DNA from: Aquimarina spinulae | GTDB taxonomy: Bacteria; Bacteroidota; Bacteroidia; Flavobacteriales; Flavobacteriaceae | NCBI RefSeq assembly: GCF_943373825.1 | Contig: NZ_CALSBP010000002.1 | Coordinates: 3,895,501-3,959,500, forward strand | Direction: 5' to 3' | DNA length: 64,000 nucleotides | Shown here: one piece after another, positions 32,861 through 42,075 of the stretch | Layout of the letters: each line of letters begins with the position of its first letter | Numbering within the stretch: the stretch's first letter is position 1 | Notes under the pieces: generated by a model | Seen by the model: only the letters and a program-made list of their open reading frames with translations | Databases searched by the model: none | What the model was told of the DNA's origin: nothing | Position numbers and translations under genes: made by a program

Positions 32861-33967
32861 ATGATTAAACTACTCTACATAACTAATAAAACATTCGGCC
32901 CGGGAGGTTTAGAACGCGTATTATCTATTAAAGCCAGCTATCTGGCTGATCATTTAGATTATGAAGTGCATATCGTAACATTAGATCAGGAAGATGAAGA
33001 AATGTTTTATGACTTTAGTCCAAATATCATTCATCATGATATTGTTACTAGTAGCAATCCGATTCGATTTTTGCGAAGCTATGTAAAAGGACTTAGAAAA
33101 GTTGTAAAAGAGATTGATCCCGATGTAATCTCTGTATGTGACGATGGTTTAAAAGGGTTTTTAGTACCATTATTGATCGGGAAACCATGTTCGATGATTT
33201 ATGAAAGACATGTGTCTAAAAATATCGAAATTAAAAGTGTTACCCCATCCTTGAAAAGTAGGATATTTACAAACCTGAAATTCAGACTTATGAATTTTGG
33301 AGGGAAAAAATATGATCATTTTGTAGTATTAACTAATGGAAATTTAAAAGAATGGAATTTTAAAAACCTTAAAGTAATTCCTAACCCATTGTCGTTCTAT
33401 CCCGAAGGACAAAGTACATTAAATAATAAAAAAGTATTAGCTGTAGGCAAACAGAGTTACCAAAAAGGATACGATAGATTATTGCAAAGCTGGAAATTGG
33501 TTACAGATACATATCCCGATTGGACATTAGATATTTATGGAACCATCAATGCAAATGAAAGGTTAGATAAAATAGCCAGTGATCTAAAAATAACAGAAAA
33601 AATAAATTTTTACGAACCCGTAAGAAATATAGCCGACAAATATCAGGAAGCTTCAATTTATGTAATGTCTTCCAGATATGAAGGTTTTGGAATGGTTTTA
33701 ACCGAAGCAATGGCGTATGGTGTTCCTTGTGTCTCCTTTGATTGTCCTCATGGGCCATCGGATATTATTTCAGATAAAGAAAATGGTATTTTGATTGAAA
33801 AAGATAATATCGAGGATTTTGCAGAAGGTATTATGTTTTTGATACATAATGTAGAAGATAGAAAAAGAATGGGTGATAAAGCCCGAAATTCAGTAAAACG
33901 ATATCTCCCAGAATCTGTTGTAAACGAATGGGATCAGTTGTTTGTTAATCTAATACGTAAGAATTAA
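32861..33967 (+). CDS. Glycosyltransferase family 4 (GT-B)
   Basis: 368 residues. 'NKTFGPGGLERVLSIKASYLADH' in the acceptor domain and the donor-site ExxxxxxxE in 'SRYEGFGMVLTEAMAYGVPCVSF' (about 269-292). Retaining nucleotide-sugar transferase, cytoplasmic face. No spacer from the acyltransferase gene and one-base overlap (TAATG) with the next glycosyltransferase, so the three are translated together. Confidence 0.92.
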   Translation: MIKLLYITNKTFGPGGLERVLSIKASYLADHLDYEVHIVTLDQEDEEMFYDFSPNIIHHDIVTSSNPIRFLRSYVKGLRKVVKEIDPDVISVCDDGLKGFLVPLLIGKPCSMIYERHVSKNIEIKSVTPSLKSRIFTNLKFRLMNFGGKKYDHFVVLTNGNLKEWNFKNLKVIPNPLSFYPEGQSTLNNKKVLAVGKQSYQKGYDRLLQSWKLVTDTYPDWTLDIYGTINANERLDKIASDLKITEKINFYEPVRNIADKYQEASIYVMSSRYEGFGMVLTEAMAYGVPCVSFDCPHGPSDIISDKENGILIEKDNIEDFAEGIMFLIHNVEDRKRMGDKARNSVKRYLPESVVNEWDQLFVNLIRKN

Positions 33968-35172
33968 TGAAAAATATTTTACTAATCATACCGTATGGCG
34001 GTGTTGGAGGGATGGAAAGATTAGCATTTTCTTTTTATAACTTTTATAAAAAAGAAGGACATTTTGTAAAAGCGGTAAAATTTATAAAACTCCAAAATGA
34101 TATCATTAATTTTGATGAAGACGAGTTGTATTTTTCAGATCGTGATTTTAGCGAAATGTCAAAAGCCGAACGATTAAAATTCTATGTTTCGATTCCTTAT
34201 AAACTTAGAAAAGTAATCAAAAAACATAAAATCACACATTCGATTGCATTTGGTGCTATGCCCAATGTCTATAGTTCATTAACTTTTACCAAAGATTATA
34301 AGGTAGCCAGTATTCACGCATTAAAAAGTGTAGAACTTAGTAACAATTCTTTGCTAAGTAAAATGACCAGATTTGGTTATAAGTATACCTATAAGAATTT
34401 AGATAAAGTAGTTTGTATTAGTAATGCGATTAAAGAGGATTTAATCGAAAAATGTGATTTTAAATTTGCTGATAAATTAACGGTTATATATAATCCTCAT
34501 GACGTCGATGAAATACAAAAACGATCGTTAGAAGATATTACAGAAGAAAATGAAGTAGCATTATTAGCATCAAATTCTGTGCTTTTTATAGGAAGATTAT
34601 CTACGCAAAAGTCCCCGTGGCACTTGATAAAAGCATTTTCTTTGGTGATAAAAAATATACCAGATGCAAAACTCATTTTTATTGGTGATGGAGATGCAGG
34701 AGTGTTAAAACACCTTGAGAACTTAATCGATAGCTTTGATATAAATGAGCATATAAGTTTCTTAGGAAGAAAAAAGAATCCCTATAAATATTTAGCTAAC
34801 GCAAAAATGTTAGCGTTGGCTTCTCATTATGAAGGTACTCCTAATGTAATTGTAGAAGCAATGTGTTTAGCTACTCCGGTTGTTTCTTCTTGTTGCACGT
34901 ATGGTATTGTAGAGTTGATGAGTCTTCATGCTCAAAAAATTGAAGATAAAATGGTAGAAGTAGAAGCCGGAATAATTACTCCAAACCTATACAAAGGTAA
35001 GCTTGGGATTCCTTTAACCGATGATGAATTTATCGATGAGGAATATGTACTTGCAGAAGCTATAGAATTAGTGCTAAAATCTCCTAAGTACAAACAAAAT
35101 TTAGAAGCTAAAAAAAATGAATTATTAATAAAATTTAATTTAGAAAGAGTAGCTAACGAGTATTTGAGTTAA
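33967..35172 (+). CDS. Glycosyltransferase family 4 (GT-B)
   Basis: 401 residues. 'YGGVGGMERLAFSFYNFYKKEGHFV' (about 9-33), 'FIGRLSTQKSPWHLIKAFSL' and donor-site 'SHYEGTPNVIVEAMCLATPVVSS' (about 277-300). A retaining transferase that likely adds one sugar of the repeat. Ends the first transcript block; a 59-bp gap separates it from the adenylation gene. Confidence 0.92.
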   Translation: MKNILLIIPYGGVGGMERLAFSFYNFYKKEGHFVKAVKFIKLQNDIINFDEDELYFSDRDFSEMSKAERLKFYVSIPYKLRKVIKKHKITHSIAFGAMPNVYSSLTFTKDYKVASIHALKSVELSNNSLLSKMTRFGYKYTYKNLDKVVCISNAIKEDLIEKCDFKFADKLTVIYNPHDVDEIQKRSLEDITEENEVALLASNSVLFIGRLSTQKSPWHLIKAFSLVIKNIPDAKLIFIGDGDAGVLKHLENLIDSFDINEHISFLGRKKNPYKYLANAKMLALASHYEGTPNVIVEAMCLATPVVSSCCTYGIVELMSLHAQKIEDKMVEVEAGIITPNLYKGKLGIPLTDDEFIDEEYVLAEAIELVLKSPKYKQNLEAKKNELLIKFNLERVANEYLS

Positions 35173-35231
35173 GACAACAACAGTATAACAGAACCACTGT
35201 AATGTTATTATTAACCTAATAATAAATTGAA

Positions 35232-36716
35232 ATGAATTTAGTTTTTGACATACAAAAATCTATAGAAAATAATTATAATAATAATGCTTTTTACTTCGGT
35301 GATACTTATTATAATTATAAAGATTTTGCTCAGGTAATATCAGATATAAGAAAAGAGATTCAATCCTCAATAAAAGAAAACGAAATTAATATAGGGTTAA
35401 TTACTAATGATGATATTCAAACCTATGCTTCAATAATTGCTTTGTGGATGGAAGGAAAAGCCTATGTACCTCTAAATCCAGAATTTCCTATTAGCAGAAA
35501 TAATGCGGTTATCGATCAAGCAGATATTAAAACTATTCTTGATTCTTCAGAGACCAAAGTCTTTACCGATTTTAATGTTATTCTTACCCAAAAATGTAAT
35601 ACTTCTGAAATTGACTTAACACCTGTAGAAGTGACTAAGGATGATCTTGGGTATATATTCTTTACTTCTGGTACAACAGGAACCCCAAAAGGAGTTCCCA
35701 TTACTTTTGAGAATCTATCTGGTTTTATGGATGCATTCTGGGAATTAAATTATACCATAACAGATACAGATAGGTGCTTACAAATGTTTGAGTTAACATT
35801 TGATTTATCGGTAGTATCATACTTGGCCCCAATACTTAAAGGAGCCTGTATATACACAATACCAAAAGACGAAATTAAGTACAGCTATATATTTGAATTA
35901 ATGGAAGATCATGAGCTAACTTTTGCATTAATGGTTCCTTCTATACTTCATTACTTAAGACCTTATTTTGATGAAATCGATTGTCCGGCTATGAAATACA
36001 GCCTTTTTTGCGGAGAAGCTTTACCCTTAGATGTCACCGAAGAATGGAGTAAATGTGTCCCAAATGCTACAATTGCTAATGTATATGGCCCTACAGAATG
36101 TACTATATTTTGTACCGATTATACTTATATAAGAAATGGGGATAACAAAACGCATAATGGCGTTTTGACGATTGGTAAGGATATGAAGAATACCAAAACT
36201 ATTATTGTCGATGACGATAATAACGAAGTGAGAGAAGGAGAAAATGGAGAGTTATGCTTAAGTGGTATACAGCTAACTCCTGGATATTGGAAAAATGAAA
36301 AAAAGAATAAAGAAGTTTTTTTTACCAAAGAATATCGCGGAGAAAAAACAAGGTTTTATAGAACAGGAGATTTGTGTACTGTAGATAGTGATGGAGATAT
36401 ACTATATTTGGGAAGAGTTGATTTTCAAGCTAAGATTCAGGGGTTTAGAGTAGAATTGTCAGAAATTGAATTTCACGCTAAAGCAGCTTTAGATAAATTA
36501 AATGTCGTAGCCATTGCTTTTACAAATAGTATTCAGAATACAGAAATTGGATTGGTAATAGAGACTACAGAATTTGAAACAAAACAACTGTTGGATGATT
36601 TAAAAACTAAACTTCCACAGTATATGGTTCCTACGCAGATCAAATTTATTGATAGCTTTCCTTTAAATACAAATGGAAAGACAGATAGAAAAAAATTAAA
36701 TAAACTATTCAGCTAA
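35232..36716 (+). CDS. DltA-like adenylation enzyme, copy 1
   Basis: 494 residues, the length of DltA (about 500). Motifs: A3 FTSGTTGTPKG (144-154), A4 'FELTFDLSVVSYLAP' with Asp191, 'YSLFCGEALP' with Cys260, A5 YGPTE (285-289), A7 'YRTGDL', A8 'GRVDFQAKIQGFRVEL' and the catalytic lysine of 'NTNGKTDRKKL' (Lys483). In DltA the equivalent Asp of FDLSV and Cys of FCGE line the D-alanine pocket; both are kept here. It should adenylate an amino acid, D-alanine being the first candidate, and load the carrier protein encoded 24 bp later. Substrate assignment is inference; paralogue of the enzyme at 54016. Confidence 0.88.
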   Translation: MNLVFDIQKSIENNYNNNAFYFGDTYYNYKDFAQVISDIRKEIQSSIKENEINIGLITNDDIQTYASIIALWMEGKAYVPLNPEFPISRNNAVIDQADIKTILDSSETKVFTDFNVILTQKCNTSEIDLTPVEVTKDDLGYIFFTSGTTGTPKGVPITFENLSGFMDAFWELNYTITDTDRCLQMFELTFDLSVVSYLAPILKGACIYTIPKDEIKYSYIFELMEDHELTFALMVPSILHYLRPYFDEIDCPAMKYSLFCGEALPLDVTEEWSKCVPNATIANVYGPTECTIFCTDYTYIRNGDNKTHNGVLTIGKDMKNTKTIIVDDDNNEVREGENGELCLSGIQLTPGYWKNEKKNKEVFFTKEYRGEKTRFYRTGDLCTVDSDGDILYLGRVDFQAKIQGFRVELSEIEFHAKAALDKLNVVAIAFTNSIQNTEIGLVIETTEFETKQLLDDLKTKLPQYMVPTQIKFIDSFPLNTNGKTDRKKLNKLFS

Positions 36717-36740
36717 CATTAGAGAGCTAATTATATTATT

Positions 36741-36980
36741 ATGGAAGTAGATGTAATAAAGAGTAAAATAAGTGATGCATTGGTGTCTATATTAGAACAT
36801 GATAACTTTGAGTTGCATGATGAGTTAACAGCAAAAGATGTAGATGGTTGGGATTCTCTATCGCATATGATGATTATCACCAAAATCGAAGAAGAATTTA
36901 GTATTCGGTTTAAGCTAAGAGATCTTAATAAACTAAAAAATTTGGGTTCACTAGTTTCGGTAATTCAAAATAAAATTTAA
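36741..36980 (+). CDS. Acyl/peptidyl carrier protein, DltC-like, copy 1
   Basis: 79 residues, four-helix carrier fold. Phosphopantetheine serine is Ser39 in 'VDGWDSLSHMMII'. The size and the WDS(L) motif match DltC-type stand-alone carriers (DltC: DSL in a similar context). Loaded by the adenylation enzyme encoded 24 bp before and, in analogy with dlt, presented to the MBOAT protein encoded 10 bp later. No phosphopantetheinyl transferase gene is in the window. Confidence 0.9.
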   Translation: MEVDVIKSKISDALVSILEHDNFELHDELTAKDVDGWDSLSHMMIITKIEEEFSIRFKLRDLNKLKNLGSLVSVIQNKI

Positions 36981-36990
36981 GTTATAAAAA

Positions 36991-38436
36991 GTGGTTTTTA
37001 ATTCATTAGATTTTGTTGTCTTTATAATTCCGGTATTTTTATTATACTGGTTGGTTTTTAATAGATCCAAAGTATATCAGAACATTTTTTTGTTAGGAGC
37101 AAGTTTGTTTTTTTATACCTGGGCAGATTGGAGGTTTTTGGTACTATTAATAGGTAGCACACTTATTAATTATTATTTGGGATTAAAAATCTTTCGCACT
37201 CCTGAAGATCGTAAAAAAAGCATTTTCTTATATATCGGTTTAGTATTTAATGTTGGGCTTTTGCTATATTTTAAATATTTTAATTTTTTCTATGAAGGGT
37301 TTTATGAAATTCTAAATGTTTTTGGAAGTGAATCGACATATAATTCCCTGGTAATATTACTGCCATTAGGGATTAGTTTTTTTACATTTCAGACTCTTGG
37401 ATATCTAATAGATGTTTATAATGAAGAAATAGAACCAAGTGAAAATCTTTTAGAGTTTTCTGTATTTGTAACATTTTTTCCTAAAATTCTTTCTGGTCCT
37501 ATAGAAAGAGCGTCGAGTTTAATTCCGCAAATTCAAGAAAAAAGAGTTATATCATATCAAGTTTCAGTAGATGGATTACGCCAAATATTATGGGGTTTAT
37601 TTGCTAAAATTGTCGTTGCAGAAAATTGTGCATTAATAGTCAATCCGATTTTTAATAATTACGAAAATGAGTCTGGGAGTACATTACTGTTAGGAACTTT
37701 TTTCTATGCGATACAGTTATATGCCGATTTTTCTGGGTACTCTAATATGGCGATAGGTGTTTCTAAGCTATTCGGAATACAATTAATGCGTAATTTTTCT
37801 ACTCCGTTTTTTTCGACGAATATTAGCGATTTTTGGAGAAAATGGCATATGTCATTAACAACATGGATGATGGATTATGTGTTTACTCCATTATCATTTA
37901 CCTTAAGAAGACATCAAAAAAAGGGATTGATCATATCTATAATTACCACGTTTGTTTTAGTTGGTTTTTGGCATGGTGCTAATTGGACATTTGTTGTTTA
38001 CGGATTATTACACGGTATTTATTTTGTGCCATTAGTGTTTTCGGGTAAAATGAATACATCAGAAATTGTTGCAAAAGGAAAAATGCTTCCCTCTATAAAA
38101 GAAATTATTAAAATGATCCTTTTGTTTGTTTTAATTATGCTTACCGATGTTTTTTTCAGAGTAGAAAGTGTTTCTGTAGGATTTGAGTATCTGCAAGGGA
38201 TTTTTTCTTTAAGTATTATCGATGTACCATCTGTGTTATTTACGTCTACTACATTAATCACCACCGCATTAGTTGGTTTTTTTATGTTGATAGAATGGGT
38301 AAACAGAGAAAAGAAACATGATTTTGAGATAGGTAATTATAATATTTATCTTAGATGGATTTCTTATGTATCCATTTTTGTTTTGATATTAATTTTTGGA
38401 AAAAGTGCTGAAACATTTATATACTTTCAATTTTAA
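36991..38436 (+). CDS. MBOAT O-acyltransferase, DltB/AlgI-like, copy 1
   Basis: 481 residues, about 11 membrane segments, GTG start. Family marks: 'VFNSLDFVVFIIPVFLLYWLV' start, 'ILLPLGISFFTFQTLGYLIDVY', 'FFPKILSGPIERA', 'YADFSGYSNMAIG', and the catalytic His of 'GFWHGANWTFVVYG' (about 325-338). It passes an acyl group through the membrane to an extracytoplasmic polysaccharide. Ends in ETFIYFQF, a tail shared by the MBOAT at 45827 and by the partial one at the right edge. Immediately followed by the SGNH gene (no spacer). Confidence 0.93.
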   Translation: MVFNSLDFVVFIIPVFLLYWLVFNRSKVYQNIFLLGASLFFYTWADWRFLVLLIGSTLINYYLGLKIFRTPEDRKKSIFLYIGLVFNVGLLLYFKYFNFFYEGFYEILNVFGSESTYNSLVILLPLGISFFTFQTLGYLIDVYNEEIEPSENLLEFSVFVTFFPKILSGPIERASSLIPQIQEKRVISYQVSVDGLRQILWGLFAKIVVAENCALIVNPIFNNYENESGSTLLLGTFFYAIQLYADFSGYSNMAIGVSKLFGIQLMRNFSTPFFSTNISDFWRKWHMSLTTWMMDYVFTPLSFTLRRHQKKGLIISIITTFVLVGFWHGANWTFVVYGLLHGIYFVPLVFSGKMNTSEIVAKGKMLPSIKEIIKMILLFVLIMLTDVFFRVESVSVGFEYLQGIFSLSIIDVPSVLFTSTTLITTALVGFFMLIEWVNREKKHDFEIGNYNIYLRWISYVSIFVLILIFGKSAETFIYFQF

Positions 38437-39375
38437 ATGATTATGAAACGATTACTTTTAAAGTTGTGTCTTTTCTTTATTTGCTGTCTGGCAATAACCA
38501 CTTTTGTGTTAGTACAATATGGGGGGAATGTAGATTATTTTTATCAAAAATTTACTACTCCAAAAGCTGTATCTATGGTGATAGGAGATTCTAGAAGTAT
38601 GCAGGGTATACAACCAAGAGTGATAAACAAAAGGCTGAAAGAATTAAAATATGAATTACCCATTTTTAATTATAGTTTGACAATTGCAGAAACTCCGATT
38701 GGCCCTTTATATAATAAAAGTATAGAAAAGAAATTAGATGAAACTTCAGAAAATGGAGTTTTTATTATTTCGGTTACACCGTGGATGTTTGGATCTGATA
38801 AGGATAATGATAATAATAATGGAGAATTTAGAGAAGCAGATAGACCACCTCATAATATGAGATTTGTTAACATGAATCCTAATTATGAATACCTTTTTAA
38901 AAATTTAACTTATTTTCATTTTAAAGCGCTTTTTAGAAAAACATCAACAATGCATAAAGACGGGTGGCTTGAAGAAAATAACTTACCCACAAATCCAAAA
39001 GTTTTTGATGAATGGAAGAAAAGACAAGGAAGATTATTTGATAAAATGATAAGAAATTATGAAGTTTCTTCTTTGCGATTAAACAGTTTGGATGTTTTAA
39101 TTAAAAAGTTAAAGAAACATGGTAATGTTTATATGGTACGTATGCCTATTGATCTTGATTTTGTAGCTGTAGAGAATTCGTTTTATAAAAACTTTGATAA
39201 GGATATGAGTACCGTAGCAATATCTAATCAAATAGAGTACTTTAATTTTAATGTATCGAGTACACATACAAATTTTAAAACCTATGACGGTCACCATCTG
39301 GATAAGCATGGAGGTTTAGAGTTTACTAATATACTTTGTGATTCTATAATAAGAAGTGCAAACACTGTAAAATAA
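38437..39375 (+). CDS. SGNH-like membrane-anchored protein, DltD-position, copy 1
   Basis: 312 residues. One N-terminal membrane anchor (residues 4-25), then an extracytoplasmic domain with 'MVIGDSRSMQGIQP' (GDS nucleophile block, about 48-61) and 'YDGHHLDKHGG' (Asp/His block near the end), as in DltD and AlgJ/AlgX-type partners of MBOAT proteins. It probably takes the acyl group from the MBOAT enzyme and transfers it to the polymer. Completes an A-domain, carrier, MBOAT, SGNH set. Confidence 0.75.
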   Translation: MIMKRLLLKLCLFFICCLAITTFVLVQYGGNVDYFYQKFTTPKAVSMVIGDSRSMQGIQPRVINKRLKELKYELPIFNYSLTIAETPIGPLYNKSIEKKLDETSENGVFIISVTPWMFGSDKDNDNNNGEFREADRPPHNMRFVNMNPNYEYLFKNLTYFHFKALFRKTSTMHKDGWLEENNLPTNPKVFDEWKKRQGRLFDKMIRNYEVSSLRLNSLDVLIKKLKKHGNVYMVRMPIDLDFVAVENSFYKNFDKDMSTVAISNQIEYFNFNVSSTHTNFKTYDGHHLDKHGGLEFTNILCDSIIRSANTVK

Positions 39376-39383
39376 GATAGTAT

Positions 39384-39944
39384 ATGAAATCAATACTTAT
39401 AGCCATTTATAAAATATTTCTTATTCCACACATATTTGTATACAAATTGAGTAAAAATAGAAATAAGATTGATATGGATATAGAGCGGTGGGCCTCTGTA
39501 AAAGGAATGAATATGAGTAAAAATGCCCTACTTCTTGATTTTTTGGCAAATTCACCCGATTTTAGAACTATATTTTATTTTAGGACAAGAAGTCTGGTAT
39601 CACATATTCTTAACCTATATTGTAGAAAACAGAAAAATTTTATTATAGATATTACTACCAAACTGGGAGGAGGAGTTATTACAGGACATCCATATTGTAC
39701 AATCCTAAACGCCGATGCGATAGGGGATAATTTCTATGTAAATCATTTGGTAACCATCGGAGAGGAAAAAGGGAAAAGGCCTACAATAGGTAATAATGTA
39801 TCTATTTACACAGGAGCAATTGTAATAGGAGATATTACTATAGGAGATAACTGTGTTATTGGAGCTGGTAGCGTTGTTACCAAGAGTATACCTGATAACT
39901 GTACGGCAGTGGGTAATCCTGCTAGAATACTGGATAAGAAGTAA
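39384..39944 (+). CDS. CysE-like hexapeptide acetyltransferase
   Basis: 186 residues. Helical N-terminus (1-85) followed by a left-handed beta helix (about 88-180): 'GGGVITGHPYCTILNADAIGDNFYVNHLVTIG' and 'IGNNVSIYTGAIVIGDITIGDNCVIGAGSVVTKSIPDN'. It resembles serine acetyltransferase-like transferases found in capsule loci, which O-acetylate sugars from acetyl-CoA. His142 region 'YVNHLVTIG' is the likely catalytic base. Lies 8 bp after the SGNH gene. Confidence 0.85.
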   Translation: MKSILIAIYKIFLIPHIFVYKLSKNRNKIDMDIERWASVKGMNMSKNALLLDFLANSPDFRTIFYFRTRSLVSHILNLYCRKQKNFIIDITTKLGGGVITGHPYCTILNADAIGDNFYVNHLVTIGEEKGKRPTIGNNVSIYTGAIVIGDITIGDNCVIGAGSVVTKSIPDNCTAVGNPARILDKK

Positions 39945-39977
39945 GAAGTTATGAAACAAACAATAAAATAAGAGAGT

Positions 39978-41072
39978 ATGTTTGATTTTATTCCAGTAGA
40001 GCAATATTTTCCGGTATATATAAATTTATTTCTTTTTCTGGTTCTATTTACTCTTTTACATACTCGTCTATTAAAAATGGATGATCCCAAAAATCTTGGA
40101 TTTATTAATATAGCTGGTTTCGTGTTAATGGCATATATAATTTTATATATGGGGCAAAGACCATTAAGCGGTAAGTTTTTTGGTGATATGAGAACGTATA
40201 CCAGGTATTTTAATTACTATAGATTAGGAGGAGTAGTAACATCGGATACCGATGTGCTTTTTCACCTATATATGAAAAGTCTGTCTTATGTGGCTTCTTC
40301 TCGTACATTTTTTACTGTCACAGCAGCAATATATGTATTACCCTTATATAGAATTTCTAAGCAACTTTTTAAGGAATATTGGTATTACGCGTTTTTAATG
40401 TTTGCGGTTTCTTTCTCTTTTTATACGTATGGAGTAAATGGTATTAGAAATGGAGCTGCTACATCTTTATTTTTATTAGGAATAAGTTTTAGAAAAAATA
40501 CGATAGTTATGATACTTTGCTTTTTGTTATCGGTTTCTTTTCATAAAACGATGTCACTACCTATAATAGCTTTTACCATAACAAGATTCTATAATGATCC
40601 CAAAGTGTTTCTAAAAGGATGGTTAGCCTGTATTCCACTTTCATTGGCAATGGGAGGTTTTTGGGTGTCTATTTTTAGTAGTCTGGGATTTGATGATAGA
40701 CTATCTGATTATTTAACAGCTCAAGCAGAAGAAGGTACTTTTGCCAGTACCGGTTTTCGCTGGGATTTTTTATTTCATAGCGCATTTGCAGTTTTTGCAG
40801 GATGGTATGTTATTTATAAGAAAAATTTTGAAGACCCCTTTTATTTTAGACTTCTAAATACTTATCTAATTTGTAATGGATTTTGGATTCTGGTAATCAA
40901 AGCAAATTACTCTAATAGATTTGCTTATTTATCATGGTTTATGATGGGATTAGTAGTCATTTACCCATTTCTTAAACAACGATTTTTTAAAGATCATCAT
41001 TTTATGATAGGAAAAATAACACTTGTTTATTTTATGTTTACCTATGCTATGTATTACGTATATTCTGGATAA
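39978..41072 (+). CDS. EpsG-like polysaccharide polymerase (Wzy role)
   Basis: 364 residues with about ten membrane segments and the EpsG pattern: 'FFGDMRTYTRYF' (charged extracellular loop), 'SRTFFTVTAAIYVLPLYRISKQLF' and 'SFYTYGVNGIRNGAATSLFLLGISF' followed by 'SVSFHKTMSLPIIAF'. EpsG/Wzy-type proteins join repeat units in the periplasm. It is the only polymerase candidate in the locus. Confidence 0.85.
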   Translation: MFDFIPVEQYFPVYINLFLFLVLFTLLHTRLLKMDDPKNLGFINIAGFVLMAYIILYMGQRPLSGKFFGDMRTYTRYFNYYRLGGVVTSDTDVLFHLYMKSLSYVASSRTFFTVTAAIYVLPLYRISKQLFKEYWYYAFLMFAVSFSFYTYGVNGIRNGAATSLFLLGISFRKNTIVMILCFLLSVSFHKTMSLPIIAFTITRFYNDPKVFLKGWLACIPLSLAMGGFWVSIFSSLGFDDRLSDYLTAQAEEGTFASTGFRWDFLFHSAFAVFAGWYVIYKKNFEDPFYFRLLNTYLICNGFWILVIKANYSNRFAYLSWFMMGLVVIYPFLKQRFFKDHHFMIGKITLVYFMFTYAMYYVYSG

Positions 41073-41184
41073 CAAATTAACCAATAAAAAGTATGAAATG
41101 AGCCATGACAATCAATGTTGATACCAACCAAAATGTTCAATGGCGAATTCCATCTGACAACTAATAAACAATAAAAAAGAACAG

Positions 41185-42075
41185 ATGAAAACGATTACAG
41201 TATTTACTCCTACATATAACAGAGCATATTGCTTACATAAGTGCTATGAAAGCCTTATAAAACAATCAAATCAAGATTTTGTATGGCTAATTATTGATGA
41301 CGGCTCTTCTGATGATACCAAAGAATTGGTAGCGTCCTGGATTAATGAAAACAAGATAGATATACAGTATCATTATCAAAAAAATCTGGGAATGCATGGG
41401 GGGCATAATGCTGCCTATAGACTTATTGAAACCACACTTAATGTTTGTATTGATAGTGATGACTTTGTGGGAGAGGAAGCAATTCAAAAAATACTTGATT
41501 CCTGGGAAGTCATTAAAGATAAACCAGAATATGCGGGTTTGGTTGGATTAGATGCAGATGAAAGTGGAACTATTATCGGAACCAAAATCCCTGAAGGAGT
41601 CAAAGAGACAACATTGTACGAATTGTATAATACTCATAAAGTATTGGGGGATAAAAAGCTGGTATATAGAACCGAAGTAGTCAAAAAATACCCTCCATAT
41701 CCAATTTTTGAAGGAGAACGTTTTGTCCCGCTGGGATATTTATATCAATTGATCGATCAGGATTATAAGCTATTACCAGTTAACGAAGTTTTTTGTGTTG
41801 TAGAATATATGGTTGATGGTTCTAGTATGAACATGTTAAAACAATATCGACGACACCCCAGAGGTTTTGCATTTTCAAGAAAGAGCAGAATGCAATTGGC
41901 AACAAACTTTAAGGATAAATTTAAAAATGCAATTCATTATGTATCAAGCTCATTGTTTATTAAGAATGGCTCATTTTTAAAAGAATCTCCAAAAAAAATA
42001 ACCACGATTCTCGCAATTCCTTTCGGAATAGTACTAAATCTATATATAAGATATAAAACTAAAGAAGGAATTTAA
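41185..42075 (+). CDS. Glycosyltransferase family 2 (GT-A)
   Basis: 296 residues. 'TVFTPTYNRAYCLHKCYESLIKQS' at the start, 'LIIDDGSSDDTKELV' (about 36-50) and the metal-binding 'VCIDSDDFVGEE' (about 92-103). Inverting transferase that adds one sugar. Its stop overlaps the next gene's start by one base. A 112-bp gap before it holds only a doubtful 19-codon frame. Confidence 0.92.
   Translation: MKTITVFTPTYNRAYCLHKCYESLIKQSNQDFVWLIIDDGSSDDTKELVASWINENKIDIQYHYQKNLGMHGGHNAAYRLIETTLNVCIDSDDFVGEEAIQKILDSWEVIKDKPEYAGLVGLDADESGTIIGTKIPEGVKETTLYELYNTHKVLGDKKLVYRTEVVKKYPPYPIFEGERFVPLGYLYQLIDQDYKLLPVNEVFCVVEYMVDGSSMNMLKQYRRHPRGFAFSRKSRMQLATNFKDKFKNAIHYVSSSLFIKNGSFLKESPKKITTILAIPFGIVLNLYIRYKTKEGI

Noticed and set aside
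39705..40090. Two overlapping minus-strand frames across the hexapeptide transferase and polymerase.
   Set aside because: They overlap two well-supported plus-strand genes and each other and carry no recognisable domain.
41105..41164. A 19-codon frame (MTINVDTNQNVQWRIPSDN) between the polymerase and the family 2 glycosyltransferase.
   Set aside because: Too short and without a promoter, family or membrane segment to support it; could be a decayed gene end.
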